From contig CAXQNQ010000265.1 of NCBI GenBank assembly GCA_964225135.1, positions 1 through 13,148 of the forward strand: a stretch of 13,148 nucleotides of DNA, given 5' to 3'. Shown piece after piece: positions 1 through 6,521 of the stretch. The first letter of the stretch is position 1. Each line of letters opens with the position of its first letter. The notes under the pieces are model-generated. The model did no database searches. It was not told the origin of the DNA and saw nothing but the letters and a program-made list of their open reading frames with translations. Made by a program: the position numbers and the translations under genes. The DNA is from AM-2324 sp964225135. Its GTDB lineage: Bacteria; Bacteroidota; Bacteroidia; Chitinophagales; Saprospiraceae.

Positions 1-119
1 GATACTAATTGCTTTTTTATTAATTCTTGCTCCAAAGCAGATACTTGATCATTAACTTGGATGGAGTCTAAAATAGAAACTAGCTTTGAAAGTGTTTTCT
101 TAAATTTCTTGATATTCAT
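1..119 (-). CDS. Unrecognised protein, 5' part only (runs off the left edge)
   Basis: An ATG on the minus strand at 119-117 opens a frame with no stop through to base 1, giving 39 residues. They begin MNIKKFKKTLSKL and continue with a Lys/Leu/Gln/Glu-rich, probably helical stretch. There is no signal peptide. I do not recognise the family. Low-complexity helical sequence of this kind fits a small cytoplasmic coiled-coil protein, but that is only a guess. The gene is divergent from tdk across a 237-base gap. The open frame is short, so it could be chance; the position of the ATG at the edge of a clearly non-coding AT-rich region supports a real gene. Confidence 0.45.
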   Translation of the reverse strand, partial: MNIKKFKKTLSKLVSILDSIQVNDQVSALEQELIKKQLV

Positions 120-287
120 ATTAGTTAGGTTAATGCACTATATACCTGTCTGTGAGCAAAGAATTACTTAAATAAACTCTTGTAACCCTTAATTATTGCA
201 TGCGTATTTATAGCCACACATCGTTCTAGGGATAAATTAATATTTTAAAATACATAAATTCATTATATCGATGAAATTCACTATTAA

Positions 288-318
288 TTGTTTTCTACGC
301 TTTTCTTAATTATCTTAG
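288..318 (+). promoter_or_regulatory. Candidate Bacteroidota-type promoter for tdk
   Basis: TTG at 288-290 is followed after 20 bases by TATCTTAG at 311-318. This resembles the Bacteroidota primary-sigma consensus (TTG near -33, about 19 bases, TAnnTTTG near -7), with one mismatch in the -7 box. It would place the transcript start about 30 bases before the tdk ATG. In such AT-rich DNA a match of this quality can occur by chance. Confidence 0.25.
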
Positions 319-325
319 ATAAGAT
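312..325. repeat. Short inverted repeat 32 bases upstream of tdk
   Basis: ATCTTA (312-317) and TAAGAT (320-325) form a perfect 6+6 inverted repeat separated by GA. It overlaps the candidate -7 box of tdk, where a repressor operator would lie. No regulator is encoded beside it, and an AT-rich palindrome this short may be chance. Confidence 0.3.
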
Positions 326-356
326 CACAAACACTCTATTATTTGAATAATTTATC

Positions 357-977
357 ATGTTTTTAGAACCATATATAACCCAAGACCCCAAAAGTGGTTG
401 GATAGAAATTATTTGCGGATCTATGTTCTCTGGTAAAACAGAAGAATTAATTCGAAGGCTGAAAAGAGCTAAGATTGCCAATCAAAAAGTAGTTATTTTC
501 AAACCAAGTCTAGACACCCGGTATGCTGATGAAGCTATAGTTTCTCACGACAATAATTTCATTCATGCGATCGGTATTCAACATTCTAGTGTTATCCTAG
601 ATAGCCTCGAAGACTATGAAGTTATTGGGGTTGATGAGGCACAATTCTTTGACTTAGAATTAGTGGCTGTCTGCCAAGAGTTAGCACTTAAAGGCAAAAG
701 GGTTGTTGTAGCGGGTTTAGACATGGATTATTTAGGAAAGCCTTTTGGACCAATCCCTGCACTATTAGCCGTTTCTGAATATATCACTAAGGTGCACGCT
801 ATTTGCCCACATTGTGGCTCTTTAGCCACCCATTCTTACAGGACTGAACAAGCACCTTCAGATCTGGTTGTTTTAGGTGAAAAAGACTTGTACGAACCTA
901 GGTGTAGAAGCTGTTATTCAAAAGCTAGTCAGCTAAAGCTTAAAAAAGACACCATATCTAAAGAAGAAAGTGTTTAA
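357..977 (+). CDS. tdk: Thymidine kinase (type II, TK1-like)
   Basis: Phosphorylates thymidine to dTMP with ATP in the cytoplasmic salvage pathway. The 206 residues carry all hallmarks of the TK1 family. There is a P-loop GSMFSGKT at residues 21-28, and DEAQFF at 93-98 with the catalytic Glu94. The substrate-binding lasso GLDMDYLGKPF is at 120-130. Two zinc-binding Cys pairs are C150/C153 and C183/C186. Length is normal, and the N-terminal extension before the P-loop matches Bacteroidota Tdk proteins, supporting the ATG at 357. It is the only complete plus-strand gene in the window and stands as a single-gene unit. Its TAA overlaps the stop codon of the convergent rhodanese gene by four bases (TTAA, 974-977). 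The last ~15 residues are a charged tail rich in Lys and Ser. Confidence 0.96.
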   Translation: MFLEPYITQDPKSGWIEIICGSMFSGKTEELIRRLKRAKIANQKVVIFKPSLDTRYADEAIVSHDNNFIHAIGIQHSSVILDSLEDYEVIGVDEAQFFDLELVAVCQELALKGKRVVVAGLDMDYLGKPFGPIPALLAVSEYITKVHAICPHCGSLATHSYRTEQAPSDLVVLGEKDLYEPRCRSCYSKASQLKLKKDTISKEESV

Positions 978-1504
978 TGGATTTTATTCGAATTGGGGTT
1001 GATTACATATTTACCCCAATTTGAATTATAGGTATGAATATTTGGGGTGTTCCCTTCTTCAGTTGTTACCACTTGTCCATTATTTACCCATTCAAATATT
1101 CCACCGTAAAGATTGTATACCTTATTGTAGCCCATCTTCTGCATTGCTGCACCATATTTTTCACTCCTATACCCTACTGAGCAATAAACAACCACTGTTT
1201 TTTCCTTTTCATACTGTTCGACATCGGCTGCATTAAGTGTTGGTCCTACAAATATTGCTCCAGGGATATGAGAAACATCATACTCTTCCTTTGCCCTGGT
1301 ATCCAAAATAATTAAGTCTTGTAAAGCCATTGTTTGTAAAGAGTCCACTGACACAAAAGGTACTTTTTCCCTAAGCAGGAAATGAAGTTTTTTATTGAAA
1401 CTATCATCTGAAACCTTTGGCCATTTGGATTTATTCTGTGCCAAGGAACAACCTGTAATCACAACGCTGAAAAACAGGGTCAATATTCGTATTCCTAATT
1501 TCAT
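974..1504 (-). CDS. Rhodanese-like domain lipoprotein
   Basis: A single rhodanese domain, predicted to be exported and lipid-anchored on the envelope. I start at the ATG at 1504 because the 176 residues then begin with a lipoprotein signal: a basic start, a hydrophobic core and the lipobox ITGC with Cys19. The longer frame from 1567 would bury this signal and run back into the decarboxylase gene. The rhodanese CH2A-like motif LDTR...HIPGA spans about 67-83. The active-site loop CSVGYRS (108-114) supplies Cys108, so it can probably form a persulfide. The tail is tryptophan- and asparagine-rich. It starts 7 bases after the decarboxylase stop, so the two genes are very likely co-transcribed and perhaps translationally coupled, though no functional link to mevalonate metabolism is known. 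The physiological sulfur donor and acceptor cannot be told from sequence. Confidence 0.88.
   Translation of the reverse strand: MKLGIRILTLFFSVVITGCSLAQNKSKWPKVSDDSFNKKLHFLLREKVPFVSVDSLQTMALQDLIILDTRAKEEYDVSHIPGAIFVGPTLNAADVEQYEKEKTVVVYCSVGYRSEKYGAAMQKMGYNKVYNLYGGIFEWVNNGQVVTTEEGNTPNIHTYNSNWGKYVINPNSNKIH
991..1021 (+). terminator. Possible tdk terminator hairpin inside the rhodanese coding region
   Basis: AATTGGGGT (991-999) and ACCCCAATT (1013-1021) are perfect 9-base inverted arms around a 13-base loop, starting 13 bases after the tdk stop. No continuous T-tract follows on the plus strand, so this is weak as an intrinsic terminator. It may instead act by pausing or by stabilising the tdk 3' end. 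It lies in the last codons of the convergent rhodanese gene. Confidence 0.35.
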
Positions 1505-1511
1505 AAGCTTA

Positions 1512-2600
1512 TTATAATTGCTCTGGACCATCTCCACACCAATCGTTGATCCAAAAGCCATCCACACACAAAGGAGCTAGCTCTGACTCCACAAACGGAC
1601 GAACCGCATGCACAATGTCCTCTGGATACAATAGGTGAATATTTGGTCCAGCGTCTAAACTAAAGTAAACCGGGTGTTTCGTATCAGCCCTAAACGCCCG
1701 TATACGTTTTATCATCTCTATTGAGCCCGGCTCTACCAAAAGATAAGATGGATTGGACGCCATCATCAATGCATGTAAAGTAAGCGCTTCATCTTCTGCT
1801 ATTTTACCAAAGTGTTCTACATCTCCCTTTTTCATAGAAACACAAAGATCCTCTAGTCTTTTATTGGCTTGTTGATACCTTACTGCTGCAAAAGGGTTTC
1901 CCTCCATTAATTGGTGTCCTGCTGTTGAAGAAACGGACTTTTCCGCTCGGCTTACAATTAATATATCGTCATGAAAGGTATTAAAGACAGGATGCACCAT
2001 TTCATCATATGCAATTGCAAATTCGTCTGAGCTGCCTTCTACCGCGCCACTTTGCCCCCAAACAGACCACTTGGAATACACCGACCTAGATGCTGATCCA
2101 GAGCCTAATCGAGCTAAATAAGAAGCTTTTTGGTCAAATGTATGATCATCAGAAAGTGTTCCAAATAATTCATCTTCAACAGAGCACAAACAAAGTGCTA
2201 AAGCAGACATAGCAGAGGCCGACGAAGCTATTCCGGCAGAATGCGGAAAAGAGTTTTCAGACTCTATCGTCCATTTAACTTGCTTTAAAAAAGGATATAT
2301 GGGTAATAATTGCTCGAAAAACTTGGATATTTTTCCCTCAAAAGCCTCCATCCGTTCCCCGTGGAACATAAAGTCTATTTCAAACAAGCGCTCAAAGTCT
2401 GAGCGAGCCTCATAAGTTACTCTAGTTATGGTGTGTGCATTATTCAAAGTCATACTAATAGAAGGATTTCGCGGCAGCTGAATACCGTGTTTGCCCCAAT
2501 ACTTGACAATCGCCAGGTTTGAGGGTGACTTCCAAGTAACCTGTCCCTTGGACAGTTTGGCAGACTCTACTAGTAGTTTAGGATTTGAATAATCGATCAT
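1512..2600 (-). CDS. mvaD: Diphosphomevalonate decarboxylase
   Basis: Converts mevalonate 5-diphosphate to isopentenyl diphosphate with ATP, the last step of the mevalonate route to isoprenoids. It is a cytoplasmic GHMP-superfamily enzyme of about 362 residues. Visible family motifs, in order, are the N-terminal PSNLAIVKYWGKHG, the ATP-binding FPHSAGIASSASA, then GSGSASRS, and near the C-terminus SLDAGPNIH with the likely catalytic Asp. Length and motif order are normal, so the enzyme should be active. I choose the ATG at 2600 (MIDYSNPK). An in-frame GTG at 2615 would add five residues and cannot be excluded. The gene lies downstream of a strong terminator, so it needs its own promoter in roughly 2601-2657, where I find no clear consensus. 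A parS-like palindrome lies within the coding sequence at 2354-2368. No other mevalonate gene is in the window. Confidence 0.95.
   Translation of the reverse strand: MIDYSNPKLLVESAKLSKGQVTWKSPSNLAIVKYWGKHGIQLPRNPSISMTLNNAHTITRVTYEARSDFERLFEIDFMFHGERMEAFEGKISKFFEQLLPIYPFLKQVKWTIESENSFPHSAGIASSASAMSALALCLCSVEDELFGTLSDDHTFDQKASYLARLGSGSASRSVYSKWSVWGQSGAVEGSSDEFAIAYDEMVHPVFNTFHDDILIVSRAEKSVSSTAGHQLMEGNPFAAVRYQQANKRLEDLCVSMKKGDVEHFGKIAEDEALTLHALMMASNPSYLLVEPGSIEMIKRIRAFRADTKHPVYFSLDAGPNIHLLYPEDIVHAVRPFVESELAPLCVDGFWINDWCGDGPEQL
2354..2368. other. parS-like palindrome inside mvaD (copy 1)
   Basis: GTTCCCCGTGGAACA differs by one central base from the palindrome GTTCCACGTGGAACA, a known form of the ParB-binding site parS. 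It is identical over 15 bases to the copy at 5062-5076. Here it encodes Phe-His-Gly-Glu-Arg of the decarboxylase. parS sites inside genes are common. ParB binding is inferred, not shown. Confidence 0.5.
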
Positions 2601-2657
2601 ACCGCTTTTTTCCACAATTTAAGGATTGGTGTTTGGCTTACCTACTCTTAACAACAT

Positions 2658-2692
2658 AAAAAAAGGGTTGTTATTAAAACAACCCTTTTTTT
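2658..2692 (-). terminator. Strong intrinsic terminator after the M1 peptidase gene
   Basis: GGGTTGTT (2665-2672) and AACAACCC (2678-2685) form a perfect 8-base stem with loop ATTAA. Seven A residues lie on one side (2658-2664) and seven T residues on the other (2686-2692). Read on the minus strand, the hairpin is followed by seven T residues and begins about 20 bases after the peptidase stop. Its symmetry would let it work in both directions, but no plus-strand gene leads into it. It separates the long minus-strand cluster from mvaD and the rhodanese gene. Confidence 0.9.
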
Positions 2693-2712
2693 GAAAACAT
2701 TACTGCTTAAAA

Positions 2713-5043
2713 TTACTCTCCCCCCTCTGCCCGACGAGCGCGTTGCATAGGGTTTTCACCTCCACCCCAACGCTGTCTGCCTTTATAAAGGTCAAACCTT
2801 GACATTTGGTGTTTTGGTGGGAAATAATTATTGCTTGTATCAACATCTGCTGTTTCCAAATAAGGATCTAAAGCAATAGATACCACCTCTCGGTCAAAAG
2901 TAAACACCTTAGAAACTGTAGCCTGATCTTTTAGCCATATTTCAGCAGGTATACGAACCAGTTCTTTTTCACCATCTACAAACTCAAACTCTACAATTAC
3001 AGGCATTGGTATTCCACCTTTGTTTTCAAATGTCAACTCGTAGAAATTATACCCTGCATCAAGTAACTCTTTCTCATTATTAGATAGAGAATTATAATAT
3101 TTGTTATATTCCTCTATATCTAGTCTGTTGTAATCTAGTGGATCATAGGTGGTATAAAAGTCTACTAAACCTTTGTCCTCTTCAGCATACATAGCCTCCT
3201 CTTGTTCCGCATATCGTATATCCGATATATTTTTAGGTGCTTGTTCTCTTTCCATTTTTTTTGCAGAGTTTTCCACCTCTGGATTCTTTGTATCAATAGC
3301 ATACCACTTCACATCTGCTAATGCTAAATCCACATGGTCGTTGGTATAGAACCACGATCTCCAGAACCAATCTAAATCTACACCGGATGCATCCTCCATT
3401 GTACGGAAAAAGTCTGCTGGGGATGGGTGCTTAATCATCCAACGATTATAATATGTTTTAAAGGCAAACTCAAACAACTCTCGACCCATAACGGTCTCCC
3501 GAAGAATATTTAATGCTGTCGCTGGTTTAGAATAAGCATTGTTGCCGAATTGGAATATACTTTCAGAGTTAGTCATGATTGGGGATATTCTAGACTTATC
3601 TCCTCCCATATAGTTAGTAATCTTATAAGCGGGGCCGCTTCTTGAAGGATACCCACGCTCGAATTGTTGTTCTGTCAAATACTGAAGAAATGAATTCAAG
3701 CCCTCATCCATCCAAGTCCACTGACGCTCATCTGAGTTCACTATCATTGGAAAATAATTGTGCCCAACCTCATGAATGATTACCCCAATCATTCCATATT
3801 TCGTACGTTCGCTATATGTACCATCTTCGTCTGGCCGTCCGAAATTAAAGCAAATCATAGGATATTCCATACCAATTGATGCAGCATGTATCGACCAAGC
3901 TACAGGATATGGATAATCAAAAGTGAAATGGGAATACCACTTCAGTGTGTGTGCAACAACTTTTGTAGAATACTGCTCCCACAAAGGATTTCCCTCTTTA
4001 GGATACATACTCATTGCCATAACCACCGAACCATCAGATTGCTTAACTGCCATAGCATCCCAAATAAACTTACGGGATGAGGCAAAGGCAAAATCACGTA
4101 CATTATTCGCACTAAACTTCCAGGTTTTCTCTTTTGAAGCCTTTTCCTGCTCGTTTTTACGCGCCTCCTCTTCAGTCACAATAATAACAGGCTCTTCAAA
4201 CGCATTTTTAGCCTCTTCATAGCGTTTTCTCTCTTGTCCTGTCAATACGTCGGTCATGTTCTGTAATTCGCCCGTAGCAGCAACGTAATGATCTTCAGGA
4301 ACAGTAATCTCTACATCGTAATCACCAAACACAAGTGCAAACTCCCCTCTACCTAAAAATTGCTTGTTTTGCCAGCCTTCATTGTCTGTATAAGTAGCCA
4401 TTCTAGGAAAGAATTGCGCAATTGTATATAAGTAATTATCATCTTCGACGAAATATTCATAACCAGAACGCCCACCAATAGCCATTCTATCGTTAATATT
4501 ATACCACCATTTAATGGAAAAACTCACCTTCTCTCCTGGCTTTAATGGAGCATTCAAATCCAGGCGCAACATAGTTTTGTTGATAGTATAATTCATAGGT
4601 TTTCCCTTTGAATCGTTTACATAGTCAAGCTTAAAACCACCATCAAACTCTGGCCCCATCATCCTTTGGATTTGATCCGCAGATGAACGCTCCGAAATAG
4701 AACTGGATTGAATTTTATAGGTATCACTATCCTTAGCACGCATGTTTTGATCTAATTGCACCCAGAGATAGTCTAAAACATCTGGAGAGTTGTTTGTATA
4801 GGTTACCGTTTCTTCACCATAAATCCTTTGTGTGGCGTCATCTAACCTAACTTTTATCTTATAGTCGGCTTTTTGCTGCCAATAATCGTGCCCCGGAGCT
4901 CCAGACGCAGTGCGATATGCGTTTGGTGTAGGCAAAACATCATACATTTGCCTAAATCTATTGTCATTCGTGTTTGTTTCTCTTTGTGCAAATGAAACCA
5001 CACATAACAACAAACCAATTACCACAACGGAGATTTGTTTCAT
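2713..5043 (-). CDS. Secreted M1-family zinc metallopeptidase
   Basis: Predicted exported aminopeptidase-like enzyme of 776 residues. I start at the ATG at 5043 because it gives a classic signal peptide (MKQISVVVIG, then a hydrophobic core, ending SFAQ near residue 20). The longer frame from 5112 puts 23 extra residues before it. The zinc site is HEVGH (424-428) with the third ligand Glu447 in DEG, 18 residues on, exactly the M1 spacing. The exopeptidase motif reads GMEYP (391-395), a known variant of GAMEN. Two highly charged stretches (about 275-307 and 592-623) look like surface insertions. The C-terminus is Arg/Gly-rich with no recognisable sorting domain. It starts 52 bases after the GHMP-like gene and ends before a strong terminator, so it is the last gene of the cluster. 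Substrates are unknown; peptide scavenging in the periplasm or outside the cell is likely. Confidence 0.92.
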   Translation of the reverse strand: MKQISVVVIGLLLCVVSFAQRETNTNDNRFRQMYDVLPTPNAYRTASGAPGHDYWQQKADYKIKVRLDDATQRIYGEETVTYTNNSPDVLDYLWVQLDQNMRAKDSDTYKIQSSSISERSSADQIQRMMGPEFDGGFKLDYVNDSKGKPMNYTINKTMLRLDLNAPLKPGEKVSFSIKWWYNINDRMAIGGRSGYEYFVEDDNYLYTIAQFFPRMATYTDNEGWQNKQFLGRGEFALVFGDYDVEITVPEDHYVAATGELQNMTDVLTGQERKRYEEAKNAFEEPVIIVTEEEARKNEQEKASKEKTWKFSANNVRDFAFASSRKFIWDAMAVKQSDGSVVMAMSMYPKEGNPLWEQYSTKVVAHTLKWYSHFTFDYPYPVAWSIHAASIGMEYPMICFNFGRPDEDGTYSERTKYGMIGVIIHEVGHNYFPMIVNSDERQWTWMDEGLNSFLQYLTEQQFERGYPSRSGPAYKITNYMGGDKSRISPIMTNSESIFQFGNNAYSKPATALNILRETVMGRELFEFAFKTYYNRWMIKHPSPADFFRTMEDASGVDLDWFWRSWFYTNDHVDLALADVKWYAIDTKNPEVENSAKKMEREQAPKNISDIRYAEQEEAMYAEEDKGLVDFYTTYDPLDYNRLDIEEYNKYYNSLSNNEKELLDAGYNFYELTFENKGGIPMPVIVEFEFVDGEKELVRIPAEIWLKDQATVSKVFTFDREVVSIALDPYLETADVDTSNNYFPPKHQMSRFDLYKGRQRWGGGENPMQRARRAEGGE

Positions 5044-5060
5044 ATTTGAGAGTTTGATAA

Positions 5061-5076
5061 TGTTCCCCGTGGAACA
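5061..5076. other. parS-like palindrome upstream of the M1 peptidase (copy 2)
   Basis: TGTTCCCCGTGGAACA matches the perfect 16-base palindrome TGTTCCACGTGGAACA at 15 positions; the only difference is one central base. It sits between the GHMP-like gene and the peptidase, 17 bases before the peptidase ATG. Besides ParB binding, a site there could affect peptidase transcription or translation. The alternative is a local operator for an unknown dimeric regulator. Confidence 0.55.
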
Positions 5077-5095
5077 CAAATCAAAAAAATAATTA

Positions 5096-6004
5096 TTACA
5101 ACCTATAAACACCTTCTAGGTTGTGTTTTAAAACTACCGCTTTATATCCACTGTTGGAGGTGTTTTCTTTAGTTTTTTTGTCAAATTCTGCCAAAACCTC
5201 TGTTCCAATGAAATCATTAATAACAATAGCGACTAAGGCCCTTTGCGATTGATTAGATGGTCGTAAAAAATAACCTCCTCCTTTATCTACAACACTATCA
5301 ACAAATAGTTGCTCCGCTTCGCTTAATACATTAGTGGTTTTTAGACTATTCGAACAAATTTGTTCAAACCCGGAAAAATCTGAACGATCTAAACTAAAGC
5401 ATAAATTAAGTGCATCAACAACAGTCTGTTCGGTAAAATTAACACCAACAACATTTTTGTCTACCAAGTCCTTAAAATAAAGACCGATGGAGCAAAAGCC
5501 ATAAGGCATTGATATTCTTCTATAGTCTGTAATTGACTGGGCCTGATTACCCAACACTAACCCGCCTATTAAACAGCAAGCTAGTTTATTCCAGAAAACT
5601 ATATCACCATCATAATTAAATGTAGACTTAACAATGTTAAAGATTTCCCTACGCTCAAAGGGTTTACCAACAGCATCATTACACGCTACGGAAACACCGG
5701 CAACGATAGAAGGAAACACATCCATAAAACTCAAATATTTAAACAATAAATTTGTTTTAATATCAAAAGCCCACTTATTTGTCCCTTTATCCACAAACCG
5801 ATCAACTAGTTTATTCAACAAGGATAACTCTACAGCATAATCCTCCGTGTTTTTTAATCCAATTTCGATACTGCACCTGGGCCCAGCTTTCCTTTTATTT
5901 AGCAAAACTTCAACACCAAAACCTTCAACCGCATAAACCATGCTTGAAACGTCTAAACCCAAACCAACAATAGGAAACGGAGAATAATATTTTATTCCGG
6001 ACAT
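5096..6004 (-). CDS. Homoserine-kinase-like GHMP-fold protein, probably without kinase activity
   Basis: I see a full-length (302 residues; ThrB is about 305-315) but diverged relative of homoserine kinase. Residues 6-33 follow the ThrB N-terminal pattern (YSPFPIVGLGLDV against FAPATVANVGCGFDV). GKPFERREI (113-121) matches the ThrB segment after the ATP loop, LIGGLVL (145-151) the segment LLGGFVL, and the C-terminal VVLKHNLEGVYRL the ThrB ending. The catalytic elements are gone. The ATP loop GLGSSAAS is replaced by LSFMDVFPS (91-99), the HADNVAP segment by FWNKLAC, and the C-terminal SGAGPS loop by RPSNQSQ around 249-255. By family knowledge this should not bind ATP in the usual way. The frame is intact with ordinary codons, so it looks retained rather than decaying. 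It lies 38 bases after ybeY and before the M1 peptidase. Function unknown; a regulatory or scaffold role is a guess. Confidence 0.75.
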   Translation of the reverse strand: MSGIKYYSPFPIVGLGLDVSSMVYAVEGFGVEVLLNKRKAGPRCSIEIGLKNTEDYAVELSLLNKLVDRFVDKGTNKWAFDIKTNLLFKYLSFMDVFPSIVAGVSVACNDAVGKPFERREIFNIVKSTFNYDGDIVFWNKLACCLIGGLVLGNQAQSITDYRRISMPYGFCSIGLYFKDLVDKNVVGVNFTEQTVVDALNLCFSLDRSDFSGFEQICSNSLKTTNVLSEAEQLFVDSVVDKGGGYFLRPSNQSQRALVAIVINDFIGTEVLAEFDKKTKENTSNSGYKAVVLKHNLEGVYRL

Positions 6005-6042
6005 ACAGAGTTATTCCATCAAAACTCAAAAATATGAAATGG

Positions 6043-6510
6043 CTAGGACATTCTGCCTAAAAGGGCTAAATAATGGTCTTCTTTACCTCTCATTGTTTCC
6101 TTCTCTTCAGGGGTCTTGTCTGGATACCCTATAAGATGCAGCAAACCATGTACCAACACACGAGACAATTCTAACATAAAATCAACAGCCATCTGATTAG
6201 CATTGTCTAAAACTCGATCGATACTTATATAGATCTCCCCTTCTATGTTTTCATCTTGAGGGTTTCCCAGCTCAAAAGTAATAATATCAGTAAGAGTATC
6301 GTGGTCTAGGTATTCCACATTAATCCGGTGTAAGTATTGGTCTGAACAAAAAATATAGGACAATGAAAGAATATCACAGTTTTCTGTGGTGGCAACTTGG
6401 GTCAGCCAATCCCTGTGTATTAACAATTGCTCAATATCAAAATCAACATCTGCTAGATCAAAGATTATTTTTTCTTGATCAAAACCATTAGAAATACTAG
6501 GAAATTCCAA
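6043..6510 (-). CDS. ybeY: Endoribonuclease YbeY (rRNA maturation factor)
   Basis: YbeY is a zinc-dependent RNase needed for 16S rRNA 3'-end maturation and ribosome quality control. The 155 residues contain TDIITFE (74-80), GEIYIS (91-96) and the metal site HGLLHLIGY (121-129), with His121 and His125. The third ligand position (131) is Asp in GYPDK instead of the usual His. As I recall, this is the normal Bacteroidota form (GYKDK), so it need not mean loss of function. The frame holds no ATG before residue 107. The only sensible start is TTG at 6510, giving about 12 residues more than typical relatives; a non-standard codon closer to residue 15 is possible. It follows the HATPase gene by 11 bases, a pairing common in Bacteroidota, where mnmG often comes next. 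Here a GHMP-like gene comes next. Confidence 0.93.
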   Translation of the reverse strand: MEFPSISNGFDQEKIIFDLADVDFDIEQLLIHRDWLTQVATTENCDILSLSYIFCSDQYLHRINVEYLDHDTLTDIITFELGNPQDENIEGEIYISIDRVLDNANQMAVDFMLELSRVLVHGLLHLIGYPDKTPEEKETMRGKEDHYLALLGRMS

Positions 6511-6521
6511 AAGAGAAAAAA

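Larger units (their letters stand above)
120..356. other. Divergent intergenic region upstream of tdk
   Basis: 237 AT-rich bases lie between the left-edge minus-strand gene and tdk. I see no convincing open frame. The region holds a 12-base palindrome TATTTTAAAATA at 241-252, a 6+6 inverted repeat at 312-325 and one weak Bacteroidota-type promoter candidate at 288-318. It should carry promoters for both flanking genes. Confidence 0.6.

Noticed and set aside
241..252. Perfect palindrome TATTTTAAAATA upstream of tdk
   Set aside because: Only A and T in very AT-rich DNA; expected by chance and not near a start codon.
1505..1567. A 21-residue N-terminal extension of the rhodanese protein
   Set aside because: It overlaps the mvaD 3' end and hides the lipoprotein signal that begins at 1504.
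5044..5112. A 23-residue N-terminal extension of the secreted M1 peptidase, starting at 5112
   Set aside because: It would place a signal peptide internally and overlap the end of the GHMP-like gene; the ATG at 5043 gives a classic signal peptide.
5096..6004. Calling this gene an active homoserine kinase (thrB)
   Set aside because: All ATP-binding motifs are replaced and no thrA or thrC lies nearby.
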